Shown: positions 17,643 to 26,211 of the stretch, piece by piece
How positions within the stretch are numbered: position 1 is the stretch's first letter
Layout of the letters: every line of letters begins with the position of its first letter
Assembly: GCA_028692275.1 (NCBI GenBank)
Contig: JAQUXR010000023.1
Coordinates: 1-41,562, forward strand
Source of the DNA: Frisingicoccus sp009929615
Lineage (GTDB): Bacteria > Bacillota > Clostridia > Lachnospirales > Lachnospiraceae
Direction of reading: 5' to 3'
DNA: 41,562 nucleotides
Position numbers and translations under genes: made by a program
The notes under the pieces: generated by a model
What the model saw: the letters and a program-made list of their open reading frames with translations, nothing else
What the model was told of the DNA's origin: nothing
Databases searched by the model: none

Positions 17643-17720
17643 TCGGGATATCCCGATTTCATGAGAGAATAATAAATTTGATATTTTGGGAGATTGCACC
17701 TCTCCTGAAATATCAAATTT
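17643..17720. repeat. Palindrome and 20-bp hairpin after etfA
   Basis: A perfect 14-bp palindrome TCGGGATATCCCGA (17643-17656) is followed by a long hairpin. Its arms, 17674-17693 and 17701-17720, begin AAATTTGATATTT and end AAATATCAAATTT, with a loop of seven bases. No T-run follows, so it may stabilise the 3' end of the etf message or end transcription weakly. Confidence 0.6.
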
Positions 17721-17766
17721 AATATATGTTTTAAAACATCCCTAAACTTATAATGCAATATAATTA

Positions 17767-17808
17767 CAGGAAAAAAGACGGTACCCGCACTGGTCCGTCT
17801 TTTTTCCT
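17767..17808. terminator. Bidirectional terminator between etfA and the VanZ-like gene
   Basis: CAGGAAAAAAGACGG (17767-17781) pairs perfectly with CCGTCTTTTTTCCTG (17794-17808). T-runs in the stem serve both strands. Confidence 0.75.
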
Positions 17809-17830
17809 GTGGTTATATTCGTTTTATGAT

Positions 17831-18352
17831 TTAGCGTGCGCTGCGTTTCCTGCGGGATAAGGCTCTGGCGGGAGCCAAAGCGGTCCAGCAGACAATGCGA
17901 ACAAGGGTGATGCCGAAGAAAACACCGATGCTGTCGATACAGATATCCCGGAGAGAGGGACCGCGGCCGGCGACAAGGGATTGATGATATTCATCGGTGC
18001 AGGCAAAACCCACGCAGATGATACCGGCAACAAAAAGCAATGGAAAGCCTCGAAGTCCATAGACGTAGAAAGGCAGCGCCACGGCAATGGCCAGGATGAA
18101 ATATTCGGTCATATGGGCCAGCTTTCGAACAGGGCCTTCAATACGTTCTGCATATGCGTCAATCTGCCAGTCCTCCAGATTTTTGTCCAATACGTAATTT
18201 CCTATTTCGACAATTTTATGGCTGGCACGATAGCTCAGCTGGCTGGAAGTAGTGCCATTCTGGGCTGAAAATGAGAAAATAAGTACCATCATAGCCAATG
18301 CGGGTAAAAACGACAAAGGTTTTAATATAAAAAGAATTAATTTTTTAAACAA
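17831..18352 (-). CDS. VanZ-like membrane protein
   Basis: 173 residues with about four membrane segments. Family marks are FSFSAQNG near the first helix, KLAHMTEYFILA, and DEYHQSLVAGRGPSLRDICIDSIG. VanZ-like proteins are widespread in Firmicutes; one confers teicoplanin resistance, but most have no known role. No van genes lie nearby, so resistance should not be assumed. The C-terminus is basic (RRKRSAR). The gene is convergent with etfA and divergent from the DUF1576 gene. Confidence 0.85.
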   Translation of the reverse strand: MFKKLILFILKPLSFLPALAMMVLIFSFSAQNGTTSSQLSYRASHKIVEIGNYVLDKNLEDWQIDAYAERIEGPVRKLAHMTEYFILAIAVALPFYVYGLRGFPLLFVAGIICVGFACTDEYHQSLVAGRGPSLRDICIDSIGVFFGITLVRIVCWTALAPARALSRRKRSAR

Positions 18353-18472
18353 AATATCACCAGTCCTTAAATGGGTAAAAATTTGAATGAGTCTCTATCA
18401 TACACTTGTGGAAGAAAAAAATCAACTGTGGTATACTGTGATGTGTAAAATATAGAAGGGAAGCGACTAGGC

Positions 18473-19846
18473 GTGGAAATGAATGCAAATGATAAAGCAA
18501 TCAAACAGATGTGTTTGGGGATTGCGTTGGTATTGCTGGTAGCAGCAGCAATATTCTCATTAAAAAGTGATGGTCTGGAGGGACTTTTTCAGGGGTGGTT
18601 TAAGATACTTATTTCACCAAGCCCTTTAATGACGGATTATTTTCGAGTGGGTGGTGTAAGTTCGGCTTTCTTTAATGCGGGTATATGCAGTTTGACTTGC
18701 TGGCTGATTGTTGTTCTTACCAAAGCCAGAGCGACGGCTTCAATGCTTGCAAGCTATATGCTGGTGGTAGCCCACTGCTTTTATGGTATGAATTTCCTTA
18801 ATATATGGCCCTGTTTTATAGGGGTTATTCTTTATTATGTACATAAAAAAAAGAACTTCAGGGATCATCTGCACATTGCGATGCTCTCCATGGCTTTTGG
18901 TCCGCTGGTAGGTGAGGTCCTTTTCAGGTATCCGATTGGTTCCGGTTTTGTTGTGGGTCAGGCTCAGATTACACCGATAGGCGTTATTCTTGCAGCGGTA
19001 ATAGGGCTTGCGGCAGGAATGGTTCTTCCGGGAATGCTGGAAGGAGCCATGTGGATGCATAAAGGTTATAATCTTTATAATGGAGGACTGGCATTTGGCC
19101 TTGTAGGATGCTTTTTGTATGCATTTCTTTATAAGACGATGGGGCTGGAATCTTCGGGGCCTGTAGCACTGGATAATAGTTTTTATGATGGTATTGGGGA
19201 AATAAATTGGAGATTTGCCAATATACTTTTTATTCTGATATTTGGAACGGCGTTGATTGCCGGTTTCATAAAGAACGGGAAAAGTCTTAAGGGATATAAA
19301 GAATTGCTTGAGGAAACAGGACATCTTTCAAATTTTGCAGATAAATACGGAATGGATGTCTGTCTTATAAATTTTGGACTTTACGGTTTTATGGTCCTTA
19401 TTTATATGAATCTGGTCATGCTTTTTACGGATGGGGTGGCTTTTTCCGGGCCGACGGTCGGTGCTATATTTGCAGCTACTGCCTTTGCAGCAGTAGGGCA
19501 GCATCCAAAAAACACATGGTCTATTTTCGCGGGTTATGTGGCCCTGTCGCTGTTCGTTATGAGCATATGCATGCTCCAGGGACGGGCGATACCATGGACA
19601 TTATCCACCCAGGGGTATATTAATGGTGTGGCCTTTGCAACGGGTCTTGCACCGATTGCAGGACGTTATGGATGGCGTTCGGGAGTAGCTTCGGGTATTG
19701 TAAGTGCAGCCATATGTACATCAACGGCCTCTATTCATGGTGGATTTATGTTGTTTAATGGCGGGTTTAGCGCTGGAATTACAGCTTTAATTGTAATATC
19801 TGTATTAGAGCATCATTTTCCACATATGAAAGTACGAGGAATTTAA
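18473..19846 (+). CDS. DUF1576 integral membrane protein
   Basis: 457 residues with about eleven hydrophobic segments. It matches the pattern I know for DUF1576 proteins (ISPSPLMTDYFRVGG, MWMHKGYNLYNGGLAFGLVG, ASIHGGFMLFNGGFSAG). Function is unknown; a transporter-like role is a guess. The start is a GTG at 18473 with a weak GAAGGGAAG at long spacing; ATG 18479 is the alternative. TATACT at 18432-18437 may be its -10. Confidence 0.75.
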   Translation: MEMNANDKAIKQMCLGIALVLLVAAAIFSLKSDGLEGLFQGWFKILISPSPLMTDYFRVGGVSSAFFNAGICSLTCWLIVVLTKARATASMLASYMLVVAHCFYGMNFLNIWPCFIGVILYYVHKKKNFRDHLHIAMLSMAFGPLVGEVLFRYPIGSGFVVGQAQITPIGVILAAVIGLAAGMVLPGMLEGAMWMHKGYNLYNGGLAFGLVGCFLYAFLYKTMGLESSGPVALDNSFYDGIGEINWRFANILFILIFGTALIAGFIKNGKSLKGYKELLEETGHLSNFADKYGMDVCLINFGLYGFMVLIYMNLVMLFTDGVAFSGPTVGAIFAATAFAAVGQHPKNTWSIFAGYVALSLFVMSICMLQGRAIPWTLSTQGYINGVAFATGLAPIAGRYGWRSGVASGIVSAAICTSTASIHGGFMLFNGGFSAGITALIVISVLEHHFPHMKVRGI

Positions 19847-19865
19847 GAATAAATGTGATATCAAG

Positions 19866-19892
19866 AAAAGCGGCTATTAAGCCGCTTTTTTT
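19866..19892. terminator. Terminator between the DUF1576 and flavodoxin-like genes
   Basis: AAAAGCGGCT (19866-19875) and AGCCGCTTTT (19880-19889) form a tight hairpin with a T-run on the plus strand and A-run/T-run symmetry for the convergent minus gene. Confidence 0.8.
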
Positions 19893-19918
19893 GATACATA
19901 GATATGTTTTAAAAGATA

Positions 19919-20500
19919 TTAAGAAAACCGCTGTATCAGGCTGTTTGCAAAGTCTTTTGCATGTTGAATCTTTAAGTCATCGATAAATTCCGTCTTATAC
20001 CCCAGATCGCGTTCTGCCAGCATGCCTTCGTAAATAAGTCCGGAGTGTTTGCTGTAACGGCGGATGCCTTCTTCAAAGAGGTCAGCACCTTTTTCTAACT
20101 GATAGCCACAGGTTGCGATAATGGCAGTATGTTTTCCGGCCCAGAGAGATGGGCCTTTTTCTTCGCCATAGAATTTATTCATGCCATAGACAAGACGGTC
20201 TAACAGGGCCTTCATCGGTGGTGTGCAGTACCAGGAGTAAATCGGTGTTGCAAAAACAATAACATCACTGGATAGAATAGAATCAAAAATACCCTGCGCA
20301 TCATCCTGGTGCTGACAGCCGAAGATGGACCAGTCAATCTGACAGACACGGCAGGCTTCGCATGGCTGTATGTCTTTGTCATAGAGCCAGATAAGTTCGA
20401 CATCGTTGCCATTCGCTATTAAAGCATCAATGAAGGGTTCAACAATGGAGATGGTATTTCCTTTTTTTCTGGGACTTCCCATAAGAACACAGTATTTCAT
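19919..20500 (-). CDS. Flavodoxin-fold NAD(P)H-dependent oxidoreductase
   Basis: 193 residues from MKYCVLMGSPRKKGNT, an FMN-phosphate loop of the NADPH-dependent FMN reductase/iron-sulfur flavoprotein group. The sequence PCEACRVCQIDWSIFGC carries several Cys, and FATPIYSWYCTPPMKALLDR is the second FMN contact. The number and spacing of Cys leave it unclear whether an iron-sulfur cluster is bound. The start is placed at MKYC because GGAGG lies just before it; an upstream in-frame ATG at 20530 has no such site. Single gene; substrate unknown. Confidence 0.8.
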   Translation of the reverse strand: MKYCVLMGSPRKKGNTISIVEPFIDALIANGNDVELIWLYDKDIQPCEACRVCQIDWSIFGCQHQDDAQGIFDSILSSDVIVFATPIYSWYCTPPMKALLDRLVYGMNKFYGEEKGPSLWAGKHTAIIATCGYQLEKGADLFEEGIRRYSKHSGLIYEGMLAERDLGYKTEFIDDLKIQHAKDFANSLIQRFS

Positions 20501-20573
20501 AATAATGCCTCCTCTCATATGGGTGTACACGTACTCTGCTTTGTATTCATTATATCATATTTTCATATAATAA

Positions 20574-20612
20574 GAAAAAGGCTTTCAAAAATCCGAAGAT
20601 TTTTGAAAGCCT
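20574..20612 (-). terminator. Terminator of the crotonase-pct-permease operon
   Basis: A perfect 15-bp stem: AGGCTTTCAAAAATC (20579-20593) with GATTTTTGAAAGCCT (20598-20612). The minus strand continues into TTTTTCTT, so it serves the operon ending at 20641. Confidence 0.85.
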
Positions 20613-20640
20613 CTATCAAACAATATAGAAAGTTTTTTGA

Positions 20641-21948
20641 TTATAATCCCATCATAGCACAGATAATGAATAAGAAACATGCAATGAATGGAATGAAAAT
20701 CTGGGTTACTGCGATATCCCAGTAAGCCTCTTTATGTGTCAATTTACAAATACCCAATAATGTAATCTGAGCACCCTGGTGTGGCAAGCTGTCCAGAGTA
20801 CCAGCAGCGATAGCTGCAATACGATGAACGTATGGTAATGCAATTCCCATGCTTACATATGTATCTGTTAAGGCTGTGAAAGCAACACCCATACCACCTG
20901 AAGCAGAACCACAAGCACCGGCACAGATAGCAACTGTAACCATTACGAATACAAGTGCAGGCATGTTCAATGTCTTCAGTAATTCAACTAAATCTGCAAA
21001 TCCCTGTGTATTTCTAACAACACCACCAAAACCAACTACGATAGCTGTATTCAGGATAGATACACCAGAGTTGGCAGCACCTTCGTTGAATACGGCAATC
21101 CATCCGTTAATACCTTTAACACGGTTGAACATAAGAATTGTAGCTAAAGCAACACCGATGAATACGGATGTTTCAACAGCGAGTCCAACAACGTTGAAGC
21201 AGATAAGAATAGCAGCGATTGGGATAATAGAAATTACAAAGTTTGGAAGGTCTTTATCCTCTTCGATTGCCATCTCTTCAGGAGATAACTGGAATTTAAG
21301 GCTTGTATCATTGAATACGATACCTTTTTTAGTAAAGCTGCGAGTTCTCATTTCCAACCATGCAAAAATCATAACATAAGATGCTACTGTGATGATAATG
21401 GAAGGAACTAAAGCTGCAGTTGCAGGTGTATTCAAGTTAGTCATAGCAATAACGTTCTGGATGGAAGGTGAACCAGGACCATACATGGACCATGTCCAAC
21501 AACCAGCAGAAATTGCTGCAGGAATCAGACGACGGGTAACATTACCCTCTTTGAACATATTCAAAGCGATTGGGTAGATAACGAAAAATACAACGAAACC
21601 ACTAACACCACCGTATGTAAGAATACCTGTGATGGTCATGATAATTGGTGCAACAAATTTACCTTTGCAAAGACCAGCCAAAGTCTTGGAGATAGATTCA
21701 GCAGCGCCTGTATGCTGGTAAACAGCTCCGAACAATGCACCAACAAAGAAAATTAAAAAGTAGTTTGTTACATAGTCAGCAGCGGCTGGCATGAAAGCTG
21801 TTTTTAAGCTTTCAAGGATTGGCAGACCGGAGCAGACAATAACGAAAATAGTTACCAGCGGAGCAAGAATTAATGCACTAATCTGCTTAAATGCCAGTAA
21901 ACCAAATAAAATTAATGCCAGAAGTAATACTAATATACCGAAATTCAT
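20641..21948 (-). CDS. GntP-type permease, probably for a short organic acid
   Basis: 435 residues with about 11-12 membrane segments. The fold and motifs (FFVGALFGAVYQHTGAAESISK, TGILTYGGVSGFVVFFVIYP, GACGSASGGMGVAFTALTDTY) fit the GntP/ion-transporter superfamily, which includes gluconate and 3-hydroxybutyrate carriers. It is last in the operon after pct and crotonase, so the cargo is probably an acid that Pct can activate. The start follows AAGGGGGC. Strong codon bias as in its operon mates. Confidence 0.78.
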   Translation of the reverse strand: MNFGILVLLLALILFGLLAFKQISALILAPLVTIFVIVCSGLPILESLKTAFMPAAADYVTNYFLIFFVGALFGAVYQHTGAAESISKTLAGLCKGKFVAPIIMTITGILTYGGVSGFVVFFVIYPIALNMFKEGNVTRRLIPAAISAGCWTWSMYGPGSPSIQNVIAMTNLNTPATAALVPSIIITVASYVMIFAWLEMRTRSFTKKGIVFNDTSLKFQLSPEEMAIEEDKDLPNFVISIIPIAAILICFNVVGLAVETSVFIGVALATILMFNRVKGINGWIAVFNEGAANSGVSILNTAIVVGFGGVVRNTQGFADLVELLKTLNMPALVFVMVTVAICAGACGSASGGMGVAFTALTDTYVSMGIALPYVHRIAAIAAGTLDSLPHQGAQITLLGICKLTHKEAYWDIAVTQIFIPFIACFLFIICAMMGL

Positions 21949-21997
21949 AACATTTAGCCCCCTTGAAGGTTATATTATTTGTTTTTAGTTTTTTACA

Positions 21998-22027
21998 CAA
22001 AGGGATGGAATAGATTCCACCCCTTTG
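21998..22027 (-). repeat. Hairpin between pct and the permease gene
   Basis: CAAAGGGATGGAA (21998-22010) with TTCCACCCCTTTG (22015-22027), loop of four. The one mismatch becomes a G-U pair only in the minus-strand RNA, so it fits a message hairpin in this operon. No T-run follows, which suggests a processing or stability element. Confidence 0.55.
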
Positions 22028-22064
22028 GAACTAAGTTACGTGGTTTAATTCAAATGAATTTTAA

Positions 22065-23618
22065 TTATTTATCAAGACCCATAGGTGCATCAACAAAGAG
22101 TGCTGTATCCATTAATTTTGGTGTGCCATCCATCTTTGGTGTGAAGTCCATTAAGTCAAGAACCTGAGTCTGTAAATCGATTCCAGGTGCAACTTCTGTT
22201 AAATATACACCGTCTTTACGAAGTTCAAATACAGCTCTTTCGGTGATGTAGATAACTGGCTGACCAATCTTAGCAGCATATGTACCGGAGAAAGTAATCT
22301 GTTCAACTTCTTTAACGAATTTTTTAGATTTACCTTCCTGAGTAATCTCAAGTTTTCCGTTACCTGTTGCAATCTTAAGACCGCCAGTTGTGAATGTACC
22401 TAAGTAGTAAACTTTCTTAGCATTCTGGGAAATATTGATAAATCCGCCACAACCAGCAATACGGCCGCCGAATTTACTTACGTTCAGGTTACCTTTTTCA
22501 TCAACCTGAGCAAGTCCGAGGAATGCCTGATCAATACCGCCGCCATCATAGAAGTCGAACTGGTATGGCTGATCAAGGATACAATCAACGTTTACAGAAC
22601 CGGCAAAACGGGAACCACCCTGTGGAACACCGCCTACAGGACCAGCTTCTACGGTTAATGTCATCCAGTCGCCAATGCCTTCTTCGTTTGCAACTGCAGA
22701 AACGAATTCAGGAACACCGATACCGAGGTTAACTACAGCACCTTTCTGTAATTCCTTAGCAGCACGACGAGCGATGATTTTCTTAGCATCCAGTTTTGGT
22801 GCTTCAAGAGAACCAAGAGGAACTCGGAAATCACCTGTCATGGAGCCATCATATTCCTGTTTGTAAATCTGAGCATTATCATCGCCTTCAGCAACAATAA
22901 CACCATCTACATAGATACCAGGAATCTTAACGATTCTTGGGTCAAGGCTTCCGTTAGCAACAACTTTTTCAACCTGAACGAATACTTTACCACCATTGTT
23001 CTTAGCACACTGTGCCAGAGAAACTGCGTCCAAAGTACAGCATTCTTTTTCAAGAGAAATGTTGCCGGATTCGTCAGCGTATGTACCACGGATGAAAGTA
23101 ACATCCAATGGCTGGGATTTGAAGAGAAGTTTTTCTTCGCCTTCAATCTCGATGAGCTTAACGATATCTTCGGTTGTTTTAGCGTTAACTTTAGCACCTT
23201 CGATACGAGGGTCAACATATGTATTCAGACCAACGTGTGAAATAGTACCAATACGTTTGCCGGCAGCATCACGTACCATCTGAGCCATAGTTCCCTGTGG
23301 AAGGTTGTATGCTTCAATTTTGCCTTCAATAGACATAGTACGAAGAGTTGGTGCCAGATTATAATGTCCAGCGATAAGACGTTTAACCATGCCTTCATGA
23401 GCAAAATGATCAGCGCCTGTACCTTCGCCTGCACCCTGTCCAGCAATTGTGAAAATTGTCAAATCTTTTGGATGTCCTGTTTCGAGAAATCTCTGTTCAA
23501 GAGCTTTGTTTAAAGTTTCAGCAAGACCTGCCTGAACAAAACCTTCTGTATTAATAACGGCTCCGTCCGGAACCTGTGCAGCAGCTTCAGCTGCTGTAAT
23601 AATGTTAACTTTCGCCAT
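22065..23618 (-). CDS. pct: Propionate CoA-transferase (Pct)
   Basis: 517 residues, close to the roughly 524 of Clostridium propionicum Pct. The catalytic glutamate falls at Glu324, in TVEAGPVGGVPQGG, the same number as the active-site Glu324 known for that enzyme. GEGTGADHFAHEGMVKR and NLGIGVPEFVSAVA are further family marks. It swaps CoA between acetyl-CoA or propionyl-CoA and acids such as propionate, lactate, acrylate or hydroxybutyrate. AGGAGG precedes the ATG. It sits between the crotonase and permease genes. Substrate in this organism is inferred. Confidence 0.88.
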   Translation of the reverse strand: MAKVNIITAAEAAAQVPDGAVINTEGFVQAGLAETLNKALEQRFLETGHPKDLTIFTIAGQGAGEGTGADHFAHEGMVKRLIAGHYNLAPTLRTMSIEGKIEAYNLPQGTMAQMVRDAAGKRIGTISHVGLNTYVDPRIEGAKVNAKTTEDIVKLIEIEGEEKLLFKSQPLDVTFIRGTYADESGNISLEKECCTLDAVSLAQCAKNNGGKVFVQVEKVVANGSLDPRIVKIPGIYVDGVIVAEGDDNAQIYKQEYDGSMTGDFRVPLGSLEAPKLDAKKIIARRAAKELQKGAVVNLGIGVPEFVSAVANEEGIGDWMTLTVEAGPVGGVPQGGSRFAGSVNVDCILDQPYQFDFYDGGGIDQAFLGLAQVDEKGNLNVSKFGGRIAGCGGFINISQNAKKVYYLGTFTTGGLKIATGNGKLEITQEGKSKKFVKEVEQITFSGTYAAKIGQPVIYITERAVFELRKDGVYLTEVAPGIDLQTQVLDLMDFTPKMDGTPKLMDTALFVDAPMGLDK

Positions 23619-23668
23619 TGGTATTATGCCTCCTAAAAAATATGTGTATCAAAACGGTATCAGTTAAA

Positions 23669-24445
23669 TTAGAAATCTGTTAAAGTTCTGCCACGTTTTT
23701 CAAGGAAAGCTGTCATACCTTCTTTTTTATCTGCTGTAGAGAAGGAAAGGCCGAATAAGTTAGCTTCAAGAGCAAGACCGTTGTTAAGGTCTGTGTCAAG
23801 ACCAACGTTGATAGCCTGTTTAGCAAGGGAAACAGCATAGCTTCCTTTGTCCATAATCTTTGTAGCCATTTTTTTACAGTAGTCAATCAATTCAGCCTGA
23901 GGAACAACCTTGTTTGCAAGACCAATTCTGTAAGCTTCCTGAGCATCAATCATATCACATGTGAAGATTAACTCTTTAGCACGGCCTTTGCCTACTAAAC
24001 GAGGAAGTCTCTGAGTTCCACCAAATCCTGGAAGGATACCAAGACCTGTTTCTGGCTGTCCGAATTTAGCATTTTCAGCTGCAACACGGATATCACAAGA
24101 CATGGAAATTTCGCATCCACCACCTAAAGCAAAGCCGTTAACAGCTGCGATAGTTACCTGTGGCATGTTCTCAAGTTTCAAGAAAGCTTCTTTAGCAAGA
24201 AGACCCATAGCGCGTCCTTCAGCTGGTGTAGCATTAACCATTTCGGAAATATCAGCACCTGCTACGAAAGATTTTTCGCCTGAACCAGTTAAGATAAGAA
24301 CTTTGATATCTTTTCTGTCCTGAATTTCTGTGAAACATTTGTCAAGCTCTGCCAATGTCTCGCTGTTTAAAGCGTTCAGTGACTTTGGACGATTGATAGT
24401 TACCACTGCGATTTCGTTTTCGACTTCCATTAATAAATTGTTCAT
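23669..24445 (-). CDS. Enoyl-CoA hydratase (crotonase family)
   Basis: 258 residues from MNNLLMEVENEIAVV. AGGAGGCGAC precedes this ATG, so the longer frame from 24484 is rejected. The oxyanion hole region FVAGADI and GFALGGGCEIS is present. Glu112 and Glu132 match the two catalytic glutamates of hydratases, with the same spacing of 20. Reversible hydration of crotonyl-CoA or a similar enoyl-CoA is expected. First gene of the operon with pct and a permease, behind a perfect promoter and a palindromic operator, divergent from a MarR gene. Confidence 0.88.
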   Translation of the reverse strand: MNNLLMEVENEIAVVTINRPKSLNALNSETLAELDKCFTEIQDRKDIKVLILTGSGEKSFVAGADISEMVNATPAEGRAMGLLAKEAFLKLENMPQVTIAAVNGFALGGGCEISMSCDIRVAAENAKFGQPETGLGILPGFGGTQRLPRLVGKGRAKELIFTCDMIDAQEAYRIGLANKVVPQAELIDYCKKMATKIMDKGSYAVSLAKQAINVGLDTDLNNGLALEANLFGLSFSTADKKEGMTAFLEKRGRTLTDF

Positions 24446-24508
24446 AAAATGTCGCCTCCTAAAATTTTTGATAGTGTAAGTCATGCTAACTGCTTGCCTA
24501 AATAAAAA

Positions 24509-24520
24509 TTAGCATGCTAA
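24509..24520 (-). promoter_or_regulatory. Palindromic operator, probably for the divergent MarR regulator
   Basis: TTAGCATGCTAA is a perfect 12-bp palindrome just downstream of the predicted start of the crotonase operon. A partial copy, CATGCTAAC, lies at 24482-24490. Position fits repression by road-block. The link to the MarR protein rests on divergent gene order. Confidence 0.6.
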
Positions 24521-24533
24521 GTACTATAGTGAA

Positions 24534-24562
24534 ATTATACTCTGCTGCTAATTTTATGTCAA
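24534..24562 (-). promoter_or_regulatory. Consensus promoter of the crotonase-pct-permease operon
   Basis: On the minus strand: TTGACA (24562-24557), exactly 17 bases, TATAAT (24539-24534). All 12 bases match the sigma-A consensus. Confidence 0.88.
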
Positions 24563-24657
24563 TGAGTTTACCGTTAAAAAAACGGCAATATTCAAGAAAA
24601 TGGATGTAGAAAAAAAATGACCATTTTTGGACACTTTCACTATAAAATGGAATTCCC

Positions 24658-24682
24658 TTGAATTCAAGTTGTGCCAATTCAA
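24658..24682. repeat. Inverted repeat in the marR-crotonase intergenic region
   Basis: TTGAATTCAA (24658-24667) is a 10-bp palindrome, and TTGAATT also pairs with AATTCAA at 24676-24682. It lies about 40-65 bases upstream of the MarR promoter and could bind a regulator; none is identified. Confidence 0.35.
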
Positions 24683-24722
24683 CTATTTTATGCAAAAAAA
24701 TCAGGTAAAAAAAGGAAAACGA

Positions 24723-24751
24723 TTGACAAGAATTGAAAAAACATTTATCTT
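24723..24751 (+). promoter_or_regulatory. Promoter of the MarR gene
   Basis: TTGACA (24723-24728), 17 bases, TATCTT (24746-24751). The start near 24758 leaves room for a ribosome site only before the ATG at 24783. Confidence 0.65.
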
Positions 24752-24782
24752 AAATAGGTAAGAGATGAAGGGAGTGAAACAG

Positions 24783-25202
24783 ATGCAGTTGGAAGAGTGC
24801 GTGAATTATTTATTAACAACAGCGCAACATTCCGTTTTTTTAAGAATGACGGAAAAACTTTCTGTTTACGATATTACTCCAATTCAGTACGCGGTTTTAT
24901 ATTGTTTGTGGGAGAACGATAAGGGAAGCCCGAAGGAAATTGCTGAAAGATTGAAGTTAGAGAATTCTACCATATCCGGTATTCTTGAAAGAATGGAAAA
25001 AAAGGATTTGATAGAGAGAAATATCAGTAAAGAAGATCGACGTTTTATTCAGGTCCAACTCACCGAAAAGGGAAAAGAGCTGGAAGATGCGGTATTAAAT
25101 GCCGTTGAAGAAGTTAATAGTGAAGTTATGGCGAAGTTTACAGATGAGGAATCTTCTGTATTAAAGACGCATTTAAGAGCATTAGCTGGTATCGAGAGTT
25201 AA
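24783..25202 (+). CDS. MarR family transcriptional regulator
   Basis: 139 residues from MQLEECVNYLL. GGGAGTG lies eight bases before this ATG; the in-frame ATG at 24765 would leave almost no leader. The winged helix includes SPKEIAERLKLENSTISGILERMEKKDLIER and the wing DRRFIQVQLTEKG, with the conserved DR at the wing start. Divergent from the crotonase operon, whose promoter carries a palindrome, so control of that operon by an acyl-CoA or acid ligand is likely. Confidence 0.87.
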   Translation: MQLEECVNYLLTTAQHSVFLRMTEKLSVYDITPIQYAVLYCLWENDKGSPKEIAERLKLENSTISGILERMEKKDLIERNISKEDRRFIQVQLTEKGKELEDAVLNAVEEVNSEVMAKFTDEESSVLKTHLRALAGIES

Positions 25203-25225
25203 AGGGTTGGAAACAGCCCTTTTTC
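25201..25225 (+). terminator. Terminator after the MarR gene
   Basis: AAAGGGTTG (25201-25209) pairs with CAGCCCTTT (25214-25222), tetraloop GAAA, then TTC-rich sequence. It begins inside the stop codon. Confidence 0.7.
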
Positions 25226-25269
25226 TTCTATACTGATATAGTAGTTAGAGAGATGTGGAGGTTGGCTGA

Positions 25270-26190
25270 ATGAGTGGAGATATTAAGACAATCATTGATA
25301 ATACAGTAAAAGATATTGCGGATTATTATTCATCAGAGGAGTCTTTTGCGATTAAGAAGGGAAAGCATCTGCCAAATCGCCGAGAGATTATAGGCGTTCT
25401 TAAAATATTGCGGAGAGTAATGTTTCCGGGATATTTCGGACCTGAGAATATTACAGCAACAGCACCAGAGTATTTTATCGGAAATTCTTTGACAGATGTA
25501 TATATGACACTGAAGCAGCAGATAGAAATGGCTTTAATTTATCAGAATGAAGAGGCTGTTGAAGAAAGCCTGATTGCTGAACAGGCAGAGGATATCTGCG
25601 CCTACTTTTTTGACAGACTGCCAAATATCCAGCAGATGCTGTTAAAGGATGTGCAGGCAGGTTTCGATGGAGACCCTGCAGCTAAGAGTAAAGAAGAGAT
25701 TATCTTTTCTTACCCGGGGTTATTTGCCATATTTGTATATCGAATTGCTCATGAACTTTATGTTAAAAACGTACCTTTTATACCAAGAATCATGACAGAA
25801 TATGCCCACAGCCGTACAGGAATTGATATTAATTCAGGGGCAACTATCGGCGAATACTTCTTCATTGACCATGGCACAGGTATTGTTATTGGTGAAACAA
25901 CCAGTATTGGCAACCATGTGAAGCTTTATCAGGGTGTTACACTGGGAGCTTTGTCTACACGAAGTGGTCAGCAGTTGTCAGGAGTTAAACGACATCCAAC
26001 GATTGAGGATAATGTAACGATTTATTCCGGTTCAACCATTCTTGGCGGGGAAACAGTGATTGGTGAAGCTTCGGTTATCGCCGGAGGAGCATTTATTATA
26101 GCTTCCGTACCACCGAGGACCAAGGTTACTGTTAAGAATCCCGAATTGACCTTTAAGGGTCAGCAGGTTTCAGACAGTATGTGGGAATAG
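25270..26190 (+). CDS. Serine O-acetyltransferase, EpsC-like
   Basis: 306 residues. An N-terminal helical region (1-170) leads to a left-handed hexapeptide-repeat domain: GIDINSGATIGEYFFIDHG, VVIGETTSIG-like repeats and LYQGVTLGA, with the catalytic His in FIDHGTG. Such enzymes acetylate L-serine with acetyl-CoA for cysteine synthesis. The longer N-terminal region is normal for the EpsC type, compared with about 270 residues for CysE. No cysK lies next to it. GTGGAGGTTGGCTGA precedes the start. Confidence 0.85.
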   Translation: MSGDIKTIIDNTVKDIADYYSSEESFAIKKGKHLPNRREIIGVLKILRRVMFPGYFGPENITATAPEYFIGNSLTDVYMTLKQQIEMALIYQNEEAVEESLIAEQAEDICAYFFDRLPNIQQMLLKDVQAGFDGDPAAKSKEEIIFSYPGLFAIFVYRIAHELYVKNVPFIPRIMTEYAHSRTGIDINSGATIGEYFFIDHGTGIVIGETTSIGNHVKLYQGVTLGALSTRSGQQLSGVKRHPTIEDNVTIYSGSTILGGETVIGEASVIAGGAFIIASVPPRTKVTVKNPELTFKGQQVSDSMWE

Positions 26191-26211
26191 AAACTGAATA
26201 TAAAAAGATTG

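Noticed and set aside
17831..18352. Glycopeptide resistance gene vanZ
   Set aside because: Only a VanZ-like domain is present, with no van ligase, dehydrogenase or regulator near it. Most such proteins are not resistance genes.
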